Part shown: positions 1-9,434 of the stretch, piece after piece
Layout of the letters: the number at the start of each line of letters is the position of its first letter
Numbering within the stretch: position 1 is the first letter of the stretch
NCBI GenBank assembly: GCA_015068905.1
Contig: SVJQ01000002.1
Span: forward strand, 99,324 to 163,323
Direction: 5' to 3'
Length of the DNA stretch: 64,000 bases
Source: Oscillospiraceae bacterium
GTDB taxonomy: Bacteria; Bacillota; Clostridia; UBA1381; UBA9506
Program-made: the position numbers and the translations under genes
The notes under the pieces: model-generated
Told to the model about the DNA's origin: nothing
The model's input: only the letters and a program-made list of their open reading frames with translations
Databases searched by the model: none

Positions 1-2
1 CT

Positions 3-491
3 GACGGCTTTGCCTCAAAAGGCTTTGCGGTGTTTGGCCCGCCTGCACTCATGGCGCTGTTACAAATCATCTGCTGTATAATCAATGACGTCAACGCCTA
101 CAAACACGGCAACCGCAAAAAGTTCGAAATGGCAACTAAATGGATTATCCCTGTTATGTCCGTTCTGTTGCAAATTGTAACCTTAGGCTACAGCCTTGGC
201 TGGATGATAGACATAAGGAAAGTTGTTGCATTAATTGTGGGTGCAATATTCTTAGTCATTGGCAACTATCTCCCCAAATTTGACTACATTAAAAACTATA
301 ATATAGATGCCGAAAAGGCAAGAAAAATCAACCGGTTTATCGGCTATGAGTCAGTCGTTATGGGGCTATTGTTTATCATAAGCATTTTTCTGCCGCCGAT
401 TTTTACCATCCTCTGCCTCTGGCTTTTAATTCCCTATGCCTTAATTTCTGTTATCTACGGCATCGTTGTTGGCACAAAGCCTGCAAAGTAA
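3..491 (+). CDS. SdpI/DUF1648-family membrane protein, 5' end outside window
   Basis: Hydrophobic multi-TM ORF; the frame is open to the window edge and reads DGFASKGFAVFGPPALMALLQ, the typical SdpI/DUF1648 N-terminal motif. The listed start (GTG at 30) is internal. Confidence 0.7.
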   Translation, partial: DGFASKGFAVFGPPALMALLQIICCIINDVNAYKHGNRKKFEMATKWIIPVMSVLLQIVTLGYSLGWMIDIRKVVALIVGAIFLVIGNYLPKFDYIKNYNIDAEKARKINRFIGYESVVMGLLFIISIFLPPIFTILCLWLLIPYALISVIYGIVVGTKPAK

Positions 492-495
492 TAAC

Positions 496-532
496 AAAAA
501 AGACTGTGGTTTTAAACCACAGTCTTTTTTTA
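496..532. terminator. Bidirectional intrinsic terminator between convergent genes
   Basis: Perfect stem AAAAAAGACTGTGGT / ACCACAGTCTTTTTT, loop TTTAA, with T-tract; overlaps the 3' end of the minus strand gene. Confidence 0.85.
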
Positions 533-1885
533 TCTTTCATCAATTGATGTATAGCCCTGTTTTTCACAAACACTCTTATATGCCGGACGGATAATTTTGC
601 CGCCGTAGAGAGTTTCCTCAATTCGGTGTGCACACCAGCCTACCATACGGGCAATGGCAAACATAGGTGTATACAGTTCCGGCGGAATGTTCAGCATTTT
701 GTATACAAAGCCGGAATACAAATCCACATTTGCACACATCAGCTTAGGACCGCGGACTCTTGCAAAAATCTCCGGTGTCAGCTCTTCAATCATGCAATAA
801 AGACCAAATTCGTCCTCGTTGCCGGTAACAGCAGCAAGCTCTGCTGCCTTTTTCTTCAAAAGAACGGCACGGGGGTCTGACTTTGTATAAATGGCATGAC
901 CCATACCATAAATCAAACCGGAGTGGTCATAGGTTTCTTTCTTCAGGGTCTTTTCTATGTATGCCGCCACCTGATCAGCATCACGAATGTCTTCAATATT
1001 TGCTTTAAAGTCATCAATCATGCCCATGACCTTGCGGTTAGCACCACCGTGACGAGGACCCTTTAAAGAGCCGATAGCCGCCGCAATGGCAGAATAGGTA
1101 TCACTGCCGGAGGAGGAAACAACACGGGTTGTAAAGGCAGAGTTATTACCGCCGCCATGTTCCGCGTGCAGTATGAGTGCCAGGTCTAAAATCTCAGCCT
1201 CAAGCTCTGTGTACTGATTATCCGGACGAATCATATACAAAAAGTTCTCCGCCGTGGAAAGCTCCGGTTGCGGATGATGGATATACAGGCTTTTGCCGTC
1301 ATAAAAATGAAGCTTTGACTGATACGCATAGGCAACCATGGTCGGTACACGCGCCACCAGAATCATTGCCTGACGAATCATATTTGAAAGGCTTGTATCG
1401 TCCGGGTTAGGATCATAAGAATAGGTAGACAGCACCGCACGGGCAAGCTTATTCATAATATCAGGGCTGGGGCAGCGCATAATGATATCCTCGCGGAAGT
1501 CAAAAGGCACCGGCCGAAGTTCAGCCAAAAGCTCATTAAACTGCTTAAGCTCCTCTTTGGTAGGAAGCTTGCCAAACAGAATCAAGTAGCAAACTTCTTC
1601 ATACCCAAAGCGCTTTTCACGCTCACAGGCAGCAACAATTTCAGTTACGTTAATGCCACGATATCTGAGGCGACCTTCATCTGCCACCTTTTCATCGTCA
1701 GACACGCTGTAACCGTGAACGTTACCAATATTGGTCAGACCTGCCAAAACACCGGTACCGTCGCTGTTTCTGAGACCACGCTTAACCTTATCATTCTTCG
1801 CCTTTTCGGGAGGAATTTGTGCATTTGTTAAAAGTATCTCCTGAAAGCTATCTAATGTTTCCTGAAAAAGTTTGTTGTTTTCCAT
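530..1885 (-). CDS. gltA: Citrate synthase
   Basis: Citrate synthase motifs (LILHAEHGGGNNSAFTTRVVSSSGSDTYSAIAAAIGSLKGPRHGGAN, GMGHAIYTKSDPRA). Start placed at internal ATG (MENNKLFQ) after AGGTGGTGAAG; the longer ORF lacks support. Confidence 0.93.
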   Translation of the reverse strand: MENNKLFQETLDSFQEILLTNAQIPPEKAKNDKVKRGLRNSDGTGVLAGLTNIGNVHGYSVSDDEKVADEGRLRYRGINVTEIVAACEREKRFGYEEVCYLILFGKLPTKEELKQFNELLAELRPVPFDFREDIIMRCPSPDIMNKLARAVLSTYSYDPNPDDTSLSNMIRQAMILVARVPTMVAYAYQSKLHFYDGKSLYIHHPQPELSTAENFLYMIRPDNQYTELEAEILDLALILHAEHGGGNNSAFTTRVVSSSGSDTYSAIAAAIGSLKGPRHGGANRKVMGMIDDFKANIEDIRDADQVAAYIEKTLKKETYDHSGLIYGMGHAIYTKSDPRAVLLKKKAAELAAVTGNEDEFGLYCMIEELTPEIFARVRGPKLMCANVDLYSGFVYKMLNIPPELYTPMFAIARMVGWCAHRIEETLYGGKIIRPAYKSVCEKQGYTSIDER

Positions 1886-2021
1886 TTCTTCACCACCTAT
1901 ATCTATCACACACGAGTGTGAACATTTATTATAAACCAAAACGGAAAAAAAGTCAAGCCGGAAAGACTTTTTTGATTTTCTTCCGTAGCAGCTCTTCCAT
2001 TTAATGTGCGCCGCCAATTTC

Positions 2022-2050
2022 TTGACACCTGCCAAAAGGTGTGGTATTAT
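2022..2050 (+). promoter_or_regulatory. SigmaA-type promoter of the 2241-6776 operon
   Basis: TTGACA (2022-2027), 17 nt spacer, TATTAT (2045-2050). Confidence 0.75.
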
Positions 2051-2240
2051 GTTTATATACCAACTTGTACGGATGAGTTGTTGGCAGCATTGATTGAACA
2101 ACCCTGACGAGCAACACAAAACATATATTTTATCCATAAAAATATGTTTTATACATTTACAACATCTGTTGAAATTGATATGATTTTAATAGAAAACAAA
2201 TGTTTATTTTACTTTCTAATAAAAAATAAGGAGAAAGAAT

Positions 2241-2951
2241 ATGAAAAGAAAAATCAGAACCCCCTATTTTGAAATCGGAACCAAAAACTACATATACGGC
2301 GATACTGTTTTAGAGTACGCCTTAGCCGCTGATAAGGCTGCAGAGAAGTATGACATTGATGTTTTATTTATCTGCCCTGCTGTTGAAATCCGCCGGGTTG
2401 TTGAAAACACAAAGAACCTGATTGTGTTAGCACCTTATATGGACACCCTGCGCCCCGGTCGCGGTATGGCAGATATTCTGCCTGAAGCGTTAAAGGCAGC
2501 CGGTGCTGAAGGCGTTGTTGTGAACCATTGCGAAAAGCCTATGAGCCTGCCCCAGATTAAGGCAACCATTGACAGAGCAAACGAGCTTGATATGCTGGTG
2601 TTTGCCTGCGCTGACTCTGTTGCTGAAACCAAGGCAATCGCAGAACTGCACCCCGACATTATTAACCCCGAACCCTCCGAACTCATCGGTGGTACCGGCG
2701 GTGGTGTTTCTGATATGGGTTATGTTATGGAAGTTATCCGTGAAATCAGAAAAATTGACCCCAACATTTTAATTGAACAGGCTGCCGGCATTACCAACGG
2801 TCAGCAGGTGTATGACTTTATTATGGCAGGTTCTGAAGCAGCCGGTGCCGCTTCCGGCATTATGAATGCTGAAGACCCCATTGCTATGATTGACGAAATG
2901 ATTGCAGCAACAAGACGTGCTGCTGACGATTTAAAGAAAAAGAACGCATAA
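2241..2951 (+). CDS. Triosephosphate isomerase-like TIM barrel
   Basis: TIM-like catalytic positions retained: K in GTKNY, H in VVVNHCEKP, E in INPEPSELIGGTGGG. Context suggests a sugar-phosphate isomerase other than the housekeeping TpiA. Confidence 0.75.
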   Translation: MKRKIRTPYFEIGTKNYIYGDTVLEYALAADKAAEKYDIDVLFICPAVEIRRVVENTKNLIVLAPYMDTLRPGRGMADILPEALKAAGAEGVVVNHCEKPMSLPQIKATIDRANELDMLVFACADSVAETKAIAELHPDIINPEPSELIGGTGGGVSDMGYVMEVIREIRKIDPNILIEQAAGITNGQQVYDFIMAGSEAAGAASGIMNAEDPIAMIDEMIAATRRAADDLKKKNA

Positions 2952-2963
2952 GGAGAGAATTAA

Positions 2964-3458
2964 ATGGTATACAGAGAATCTTTTAAAGTACAGTCAAGAG
3001 ACAGAGCGATTTCATTCCACGATGTAACTGCCAAGGCAAGAGAAATCGTGAAAAAGTCCGGCATTAAAGAAGGCATTTGTGTGGTATATTCTCACCACAC
3101 CACCTGCTGTGTTATCACACAGGAATGCGCTTTTGATATGTCTATGACAGGTTTAGAGACCCTGCAGCAGGACTTGGTTAACGTGATGGATAAAATGGTA
3201 CCCGAATGCAAGTATGAGGGAATGTATCTCCATCCGGGCCCGAAAGCTTTGAAGTTTGCCGAAGAGCATGATGAAGATGCATGGGGTTGCCACAATACCG
3301 ATGCACACCTGCGTTCTTCCATCATTGGCAGAAGCGAAACCATCGTCATTGAAGATGGTGAAATGGACTTAGGTGAATTTGGTTTTATTCACTTTATCGA
3401 CTTTGACAACACCCGCGCAAGACAGAGAACCGTTCAGGTTATGGTTATGGGTGAATGA
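2964..3458 (+). CDS. YjbQ/UPF0047 (COG0432) family protein
   Basis: Family pattern VVYSHHTTCCVITQE...HNTDAHLRSSIIGRSETI...GEFGFIHFIDFDNTRARQRTVQVMVMGE. Confidence 0.85.
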   Translation: MVYRESFKVQSRDRAISFHDVTAKAREIVKKSGIKEGICVVYSHHTTCCVITQECAFDMSMTGLETLQQDLVNVMDKMVPECKYEGMYLHPGPKALKFAEEHDEDAWGCHNTDAHLRSSIIGRSETIVIEDGEMDLGEFGFIHFIDFDNTRARQRTVQVMVMGE

Positions 3459-4804
3459 GAATGAAATACTTAATTGGTTTAGATATCGGCACCTCTTCTA
3501 TTAAAGCTGTCTTAATGACAACAGAAGGTGAAGTGGTCAAAACCGCTCGCGGCGGTTTTACATACACTATCTTAGACGGTGGCGGCATAGAAATCGGAGC
3601 AAACGACTTTGCTTCTGTTTGCCTCGCCGCTATAAAAGAACTGGCACAGAGTGCTGACGGTGAGATTTGCGGTGTTTGCGCCGCTTCTGCCAGCGGCAAT
3701 CTGCTTGTTTTAGATAAGAACAATCAACCTGCCACACCCATTTATAACTGGCAGGATAAGCGCACCACCACCGAAGCAACTGACGTTTTGGGCGATGTCG
3801 ATATGGATGCATTTTACCGTCAGAACGGTTGGCCCTTCCTGCCCCACTCCTTTCCCCTGTCGCTCTTGTGTTATTTAAAAGTACATAAGCCTGAGGTGCT
3901 AAAAAACTGTGGCAAGGTCTGCATGAGCACAGAATATCTGTATTATCTTCTGACCGGCAAATGGGGCATTACAACCTCCGCCGGTACAACCTTTTATTTA
4001 ATGGAACAGCAAACCGGCAAGTATGTGCCTGAGCTTTTGGAAAAGCTGGGAATCAGCGAAGACAAAGTGCCACCGGTGATGCCCTGCTGCAGTGTACTCG
4101 GCGGCGTTCTGCCTGAGATGGAAGAACTGTGCGGTCTCCCTGCAGGCACACCCATTGTGCTGGGCACCTTTGACCATCCCTCTGCCGCCCGTGGTGTGGG
4201 TGTTTTAAAAGAGGGTGAAGTGCTTTTATCCTGCGGCACCTCATGGGTTGGTTTTGCGCCCATAGAAGACAGAAACAAGGCGGCAGATGCAGGGGTTTTA
4301 ATTGACCCCTTCTTATCACCCCAAGGTGGTCCCTGGGGCACAATGGTGTCAGTAGCCTCTGTATCAGAACAGCTTCAGCGATATGTACATCGCTATATTG
4401 ATGATTCCGATAAGGCTTACAGCGTTTTATCATCCCTGGCCGCAAAAAGTACACCCGGTGCCGGTGGATTGACTCTGCGTCCTAATGAAGAGCCTGACGA
4501 CAAAAAGGTGGAAGGCTATTCAAAAGAAGATATTGCCCGCGCAATTATGGAAGGTACTGTTGCCCTGTTACAGGATAAGCTGGACAGCATAAGAAAAATG
4601 GGTATTGACCTTACCGCTGCTGTGATGGTTGGCGGGCCGTCTGTTGACCCTATGTGGCACAAGCTGATTGCCGATATTTGCGGCATTTCAGTGCGCGTGC
4701 TGCACGGCGCCCACGCTGGCAGCGTCGGTGCCGCTATGATGGCAGGCATCGGCATTGGTCTTTTTAAAGACGAAGTCGATGCAAACCGAGTTTTTAATAA
4801 ATAA
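3455..4804 (+). CDS. FGGY-family carbohydrate kinase
   Basis: N-terminal phosphate loop LIGLDIGTSSIKAVLM and C-terminal VMVGGPSVDPMWHKLIADICGISV; ATGA overlap with the upstream gene. Confidence 0.88.
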   Translation: MRMKYLIGLDIGTSSIKAVLMTTEGEVVKTARGGFTYTILDGGGIEIGANDFASVCLAAIKELAQSADGEICGVCAASASGNLLVLDKNNQPATPIYNWQDKRTTTEATDVLGDVDMDAFYRQNGWPFLPHSFPLSLLCYLKVHKPEVLKNCGKVCMSTEYLYYLLTGKWGITTSAGTTFYLMEQQTGKYVPELLEKLGISEDKVPPVMPCCSVLGGVLPEMEELCGLPAGTPIVLGTFDHPSAARGVGVLKEGEVLLSCGTSWVGFAPIEDRNKAADAGVLIDPFLSPQGGPWGTMVSVASVSEQLQRYVHRYIDDSDKAYSVLSSLAAKSTPGAGGLTLRPNEEPDDKKVEGYSKEDIARAIMEGTVALLQDKLDSIRKMGIDLTAAVMVGGPSVDPMWHKLIADICGISVRVLHGAHAGSVGAAMMAGIGIGLFKDEVDANRVFNK

Positions 4805-4816
4805 AGGGGGATAAAT

Positions 4817-5854
4817 ATGTCTACATTTAAACTAAACTTAAACGATTATGACCGCAAGGTTTATGAAACTGAACTGAAGGATTTTTTACCGAAAAATATC
4901 ATTGACTTTCACATTCACGTGAACCGTGCTGAATTTGAAAGCTGGGGCGACCACAACGGTGGCTCTGCCTGGACAGATTTAGTGGCAAAAGAGATGGACG
5001 CCGATGACTTAATGGTTGTCCTGAAACAGTTATTACCCGAAAACAATGTGACACCTTTGGTGTTCGGCGGCTGTCTTTGTGACATCAATGCCGTGAATGA
5101 CTACACCTGTGAAGCCGGAAAGAGGCTCAGCTTCCCCACCCTGTTTCGAACCTCTTATGATATGCCGGCAGACTGGCTGGAGGAGCAGGTAAAAGCCGGT
5201 GGCTTTTTAGGCTTAAAGCCGTACCTCAGCAACTGCCCGCCGTACCTGCCTTCAAAAGAAGTCCGCATTTATGACTTTTTGCCGAAGGAGCATTTAGAGG
5301 TTGCCAATAAAAACGGCTGGATTGTAATGCTGCATATCCCCCGTGACGGTCGTTTAAAAGACCCTGTGAATTTAGCACAGCTTTTAGAAATTGAAGAAAA
5401 TTACCCCAACCTGAAGCTGGTTGTGGCGCATATCGGCAGAGCTTATTCCAAAGAGGACATTGGGAACGCCTTTGACCTTCTTGGCAAAACCAAGAATATG
5501 TACTTTGACTTTACAGCAAATGTCAGTGACGATGCCATTCGTGCCTGCATTGAAGCCGTTGGCACCAAGCGCCTGATCTTTGGTTCTGACCTGCCCATTG
5601 CTATTATGAGAATGTATCGCATTACGGAAAACGGCGTATACTATAACGTGGTTCCCCGCGGTCTTTACGGTAACGTTGATGGCGAACCCCATATGCGTGA
5701 ATCTGACGAAACAGATATTACCATTATGTACTACGAGCAGTTGCGCGCATTAAAACGCGTTGCGGCTGATCTGAAGCTGACAGATGAGCAGGTTGAAGAC
5801 ATCCTCTACGGCAATGCAAAACGCCTTCTTGCTGAAATGAACTATACTCTGTAA
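4817..5854 (+). CDS. Amidohydrolase-family (amidohydro_2-like) metal-dependent hydrolase
   Basis: IIDFHIHVNRAEF N-terminal metal motif, LVVAHIGRAY, RLIFGSDLPIAIMR. Confidence 0.82.
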   Translation: MSTFKLNLNDYDRKVYETELKDFLPKNIIDFHIHVNRAEFESWGDHNGGSAWTDLVAKEMDADDLMVVLKQLLPENNVTPLVFGGCLCDINAVNDYTCEAGKRLSFPTLFRTSYDMPADWLEEQVKAGGFLGLKPYLSNCPPYLPSKEVRIYDFLPKEHLEVANKNGWIVMLHIPRDGRLKDPVNLAQLLEIEENYPNLKLVVAHIGRAYSKEDIGNAFDLLGKTKNMYFDFTANVSDDAIRACIEAVGTKRLIFGSDLPIAIMRMYRITENGVYYNVVPRGLYGNVDGEPHMRESDETDITIMYYEQLRALKRVAADLKLTDEQVEDILYGNAKRLLAEMNYTL

Positions 5855-5894
5855 AGAAAATATATCAATATCTTACAAGTTCAGGTGATGCGGT

Positions 5895-6776
5895 ATGTTA
5901 TATCATATTTTAAAATTAAAAATGATTCCTGACCCCGTGTTTGCTCATACATATACCTGTCCCGGGTATGAATGTCAGTTTAAAGAGGCGGTTCCAAACC
6001 ACGAAATTCTTTATATCAAGTCCGGTGATATGACCATAAAGATTCTGGGTGAGACCATTGTTGCCAAAGAGGGAAGCTTTCTTATTACCCCTCACAAGTA
6101 TCGGTTTCACGCAAAGACGCCGGAAAATGAAACCCACATTCACTATACCATTTCGGCAATGGTGGACCCGGATGCAAGAGTCGTTAGCAAAATTCCTGAA
6201 AACCTTGCCCCGGATGAAATCTGCCTGCCTATGTGCGTAGATACTTGTGACAAAACAGAAGAACTTGTCGCACTTTTGAACAAAGCAATTTCAGAATATC
6301 AGGACCCGGACAGCATAAGCCGTCAGAAATGTGGGATTCTGTATGCTGAACTGCTCTGTGAGCTGGCACGGTGTTCCGTTCCGGCAAAAGCAGCAAAAGT
6401 AAGCCGGATGCAGGACGTGTTAGACAACCGTATTAAACTCTATATTCAAAAAAATGTGAGCCAGAGAATCACGCTGTCTGATGTGGCTGACGCTATCGGG
6501 AAAAATGCCAACTATTTAAATCAGGTGTTTAAGAAGAAAAACAATATGTCAATCATTTCTTATGTCAATCTGGTTAAAATGAAAAAAGTAGCCGCTCTGC
6601 TTGCCAGCGAAAAACTCACCTTAAAAGAAGTTGCTTTTGAAGTCGGCATTACGGATACCAGTTATCTTTCCAGACTGTTTAAGGCTAAGATGGGAATGAC
6701 CATTTCAGACTTCAAAGCCAATTCTGTGGACTATACCTTCTCTCTGAATGATCATAATAAAATTAAAATTGATTAA
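5895..6776 (+). CDS. AraC-family transcriptional regulator with cupin-like sensor domain
   Basis: C-terminal double HTH (ITLSDVADAIGKNANYLNQVFKKKNNMSIISYVN...LTLKEVAFEVGITDTSYLSRLFKAKMGMTISDFK). Confidence 0.9.
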   Translation: MLYHILKLKMIPDPVFAHTYTCPGYECQFKEAVPNHEILYIKSGDMTIKILGETIVAKEGSFLITPHKYRFHAKTPENETHIHYTISAMVDPDARVVSKIPENLAPDEICLPMCVDTCDKTEELVALLNKAISEYQDPDSISRQKCGILYAELLCELARCSVPAKAAKVSRMQDVLDNRIKLYIQKNVSQRITLSDVADAIGKNANYLNQVFKKKNNMSIISYVNLVKMKKVAALLASEKLTLKEVAFEVGITDTSYLSRLFKAKMGMTISDFKANSVDYTFSLNDHNKIKID

Positions 6777-6923
6777 AAAAAGGGGATGTAAAAAAAGTCC
6801 AGAACACAAAAAAGAAACGAAATGTAGATTAAAATAGAACAGAAAAACAAATAGTATTCTGTAATAATAAAAGAAAAACTCAAAATTTTTAGTTTTTTAA
6901 AATTTTATTCTTTTTTGCTATGA

Positions 6924-6974
6924 ACAAACTTCACCTCTTGGCGTACCAATGTACGCCGTCGGAACTCAGTTTGT
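6924..6974. repeat. Nested inverted-repeat element
   Basis: Inner stem GGCGTAC-CAAT-GTACGCC (6940-6957) nested in outer ACAAACT (6924-6930)/AGTTTGT (6968-6974). Confidence 0.5.
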
Positions 6975-7006
6975 CCATTCTGAAGCATTTTTTCCTATCC
7001 CCTAAC

Positions 7007-7048
7007 AAAAAGGCGATGTAAAAATAATTTTTTTACATCGCCTTTTTT
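7007..7048. terminator. Bidirectional intrinsic terminator
   Basis: AAAAAGGCGATGTAAAA / TTTTTACATCGCCTTTTT hairpin with T-tracts on both sides, between convergent genes. Confidence 0.85.
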
Positions 7049-7054
7049 AATTTT

Positions 7055-8011
7055 TTATAAATCAGCATTTTTAATACCACAGGTCCATGAGCCAAAGGGT
7101 TTTGCAATGGCTTCACTGACGTAGCATTCGCCCTTAAACAGACGGGTGATGGATGCGGGGCATTCCATAGAAATCGGTCCGTAGAGCTGGATTCTTGAAA
7201 TCATTCTCTGCCAGGAATCGCCACCCGGATTCACAAAGCTGTGTACCTCAAAATGGTCTCTTGCATTGGCAATATCACGAGGGCCGATGGTAGCAGCTTT
7301 CGGGGGTACTGCCCACACATCGCCGGAGGCGCCCATAGGTGAAAACAGAGAGTTTTCGCAAATGGTCAGGGGTGTTTCAGTCACCAAACGTGAGCCAAGC
7401 TTTAAGAATTCTTCTAAGGAATCTGCATGAAATTCCTCAGTTCTCGGGTCAATAAATGCGGTATGTCCGGGCCAGCCTGTTGCAGAATATACAACGTCTG
7501 CGCCGCCGCCACCGACTTCTTCAATAATATTAGAATAATCATAAATATTGTCATTGGTGAAAACGTGCCACTGCTCTACCGGCGGACGCAGGTCAGGATC
7601 AATGTTCATATAAAAATGATTCATAAAAGAATAACCCAGACCGGCACCATAGGTAAGGGGTGCCACATTGCCGTCTTCATCTGCCCATTCATCCATAGCA
7701 AAGGCGTTTAAGTTACGGCAGTTGATGCGATATTTGTTAATCATATTGGCAACGGCTGAATAGGTGCCGGGCCACTGATTGGGGCAAACAATGGTAAGGG
7801 GCGTGTCATTTCTGTCACTTTCTGCAATTCTGTGGAACAAATCCACCACAAGATGCTGCACGGGGTCAATAACCACCTTGACAGAATATCCGTTTTCGTT
7901 GGTATACTCCATGTCCTCGCGTTTGATGTTTCTAACACGTTCCAGCATTTCCACATCGTCACTGCAAGGTAGCCACTTTGCGGGCATAAACTCAAATTCT
8001 CTCATTTTCAT
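7055..8011 (-). CDS. NagB/6-phosphogluconolactonase-like isomerase/deaminase
   Basis: NagB-like features: NLNAFAMDEWADEDG, GGGGADVVYSATGWPGHTAFIDP; no close functional assignment. Confidence 0.65.
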   Translation of the reverse strand: MKMREFEFMPAKWLPCSDDVEMLERVRNIKREDMEYTNENGYSVKVVIDPVQHLVVDLFHRIAESDRNDTPLTIVCPNQWPGTYSAVANMINKYRINCRNLNAFAMDEWADEDGNVAPLTYGAGLGYSFMNHFYMNIDPDLRPPVEQWHVFTNDNIYDYSNIIEEVGGGGADVVYSATGWPGHTAFIDPRTEEFHADSLEEFLKLGSRLVTETPLTICENSLFSPMGASGDVWAVPPKAATIGPRDIANARDHFEVHSFVNPGGDSWQRMISRIQLYGPISMECPASITRLFKGECYVSEAIAKPFGSWTCGIKNADL

Positions 8012-9273
8012 TCTCCTTTACTGTTTAGTTCTAATACATACAAGGCAAGTGCTTTTGCAATCGCCAAAAATTCATCACAATCGACATATTCATCTACCTG
8101 ATGGGGACCGCCATATTCATTAAAGCCCTTATAAAGACCTGTATTGAACGAAATCCCGCCGCCGTATTTATGAATAACCGAAAGGTCAGACAAGCAGCCG
8201 CCGGCAAGAGAGACAGGCTTTTTAAAGGTCTCTTGCAGCTTGTTTTGAAAACAGATTGCTTCCTCCGGCACGGTGTCGGGACAAATGGGATGGAAAAATC
8301 TTGACACGGGTTGAATACCGTCAAAAATCAGACCAAGCGCTGACACCTTTTCAGAAATCCGGTCTGCAAGAGCTTTTACTTCTTTTTCAATCTCCTCCTG
8401 CGGCTTTAAGGTATAATAAGTGAAAGACATTTTTGCACTGTTTAAATCAAGCCCCTTATCGCCGCAGGTTGTCCCCAACAAGCGATAGGCGTCCTTATGA
8501 TTTTGCGTGCCGGCAAAAACCGGATGGTTGCCAAGCTCACGAAAACGCTCCTCGCCAAACTTTTCAAACTCGTCAACCATAATTTTTAACCCCTCAAAAA
8601 CGCGTGAGCAGGAAGAAAGAGTTTCATCTGTATGCAGCGAAGCCATACCGGAAAGTCCGCCGACGCCATAGGGCAAAACCTGCATACCGCCACCGTCTAA
8701 ATTGATGTAGATATCAGAGGGGTATTTAAGGCAGGTAGCCAGCGCTCCGTTACCGCCACCCATTTCCTCATCACAATAAGAGGTAATATAAACATCCCCC
8801 TCCGGTGTAAAGCCGCTTTCACGAAGTGCCATAGCCGCAAACAGGGATGCCGCCACCCCGAATTTATCATCGCTTGAACCGCGACCATAAATGCGGTTAT
8901 CCTTCATAACGCCGCCCAGACCCGGTACTGACCAGTCATCTTCTGAGCCAACGGGCATCGTGTCCATATGAGCAGCCAACGTAATTTTTTTGCCACCGCC
9001 CTTGCCGGCAAAAACCGCCGTAACATTGGGGCGCTTGTCTGTGCCACGGCCTGCAAGATACCCTGCGTGTTCTGTAAAGCCGGGGATGTCGTCCGGGTAA
9101 TACAGTTCAGCTTCAAAGCCCTTTTGCTTGCAGTATTCAGCAAAAAAGCGTTGGCCGGCTTCCTCGTTACCGTATGAAATATAGTTCTGCGTATCTATCT
9201 TCAAAAGGTCTGACAAAAGTTCAAACATTTCGTCTTTATGTTCATCCAAAAAGCTAAGAACCTTTTCTTTCAT
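8008..9273 (-). CDS. M20-family metallopeptidase (ArgE/DapE/CPG2-like)
   Basis: Metal-binding motifs ITLAAHMDTMPVGSEDDW, YGRGSSDDKFG, SYCDEEMGGGNGAL; ATGA overlap with downstream gene. Start placed at internal ATG (MKEKVLSFLDEHKD). Confidence 0.85.
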   Translation of the reverse strand: MKEKVLSFLDEHKDEMFELLSDLLKIDTQNYISYGNEEAGQRFFAEYCKQKGFEAELYYPDDIPGFTEHAGYLAGRGTDKRPNVTAVFAGKGGGKKITLAAHMDTMPVGSEDDWSVPGLGGVMKDNRIYGRGSSDDKFGVAASLFAAMALRESGFTPEGDVYITSYCDEEMGGGNGALATCLKYPSDIYINLDGGGMQVLPYGVGGLSGMASLHTDETLSSCSRVFEGLKIMVDEFEKFGEERFRELGNHPVFAGTQNHKDAYRLLGTTCGDKGLDLNSAKMSFTYYTLKPQEEIEKEVKALADRISEKVSALGLIFDGIQPVSRFFHPICPDTVPEEAICFQNKLQETFKKPVSLAGGCLSDLSVIHKYGGGISFNTGLYKGFNEYGGPHQVDEYVDCDEFLAIAKALALYVLELNSKGE

Positions 9274-9382
9274 AGTCTGACTCCCCTTATGTAGTATATA
9301 AAAATTATACCAATTTTTCGTGGATATATAAATAGACAAAATCCACTTCGTAGGACAAAACATCTTATTTTTGCCTATAAAG

Positions 9383-9413
9383 AACCCGAAGCAAGGCTGG
9401 CTTGCTTCGGGTT
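9383..9413. terminator. Hairpin downstream of the CDF gene
   Basis: AACCCGAAGCAAG-GCTGG-CTTGCTTCGGGTT, 13 bp stem; weak T-tract on either strand. Confidence 0.55.
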
Positions 9414-9434
9414 AAATCATAAAACAGATACATT

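Noticed and set aside
626-880. Small + strand ORFs opposite citrate synthase (626, 1177, 1819)
   Set aside because: Antisense to a well-supported gene, no family resemblance or convincing start signals.
1886-2137. N-terminal 84 aa extension of the citrate synthase ORF
   Set aside because: Low-complexity, crosses the divergent promoter region and lacks a ribosome-binding site; the internal ATG at 1885 has AGGTGGTGAAG.
4053-4454. Minus strand ORFs within the FGGY kinase gene
   Set aside because: Shadow ORFs of a clear coding gene; composition not protein-like.
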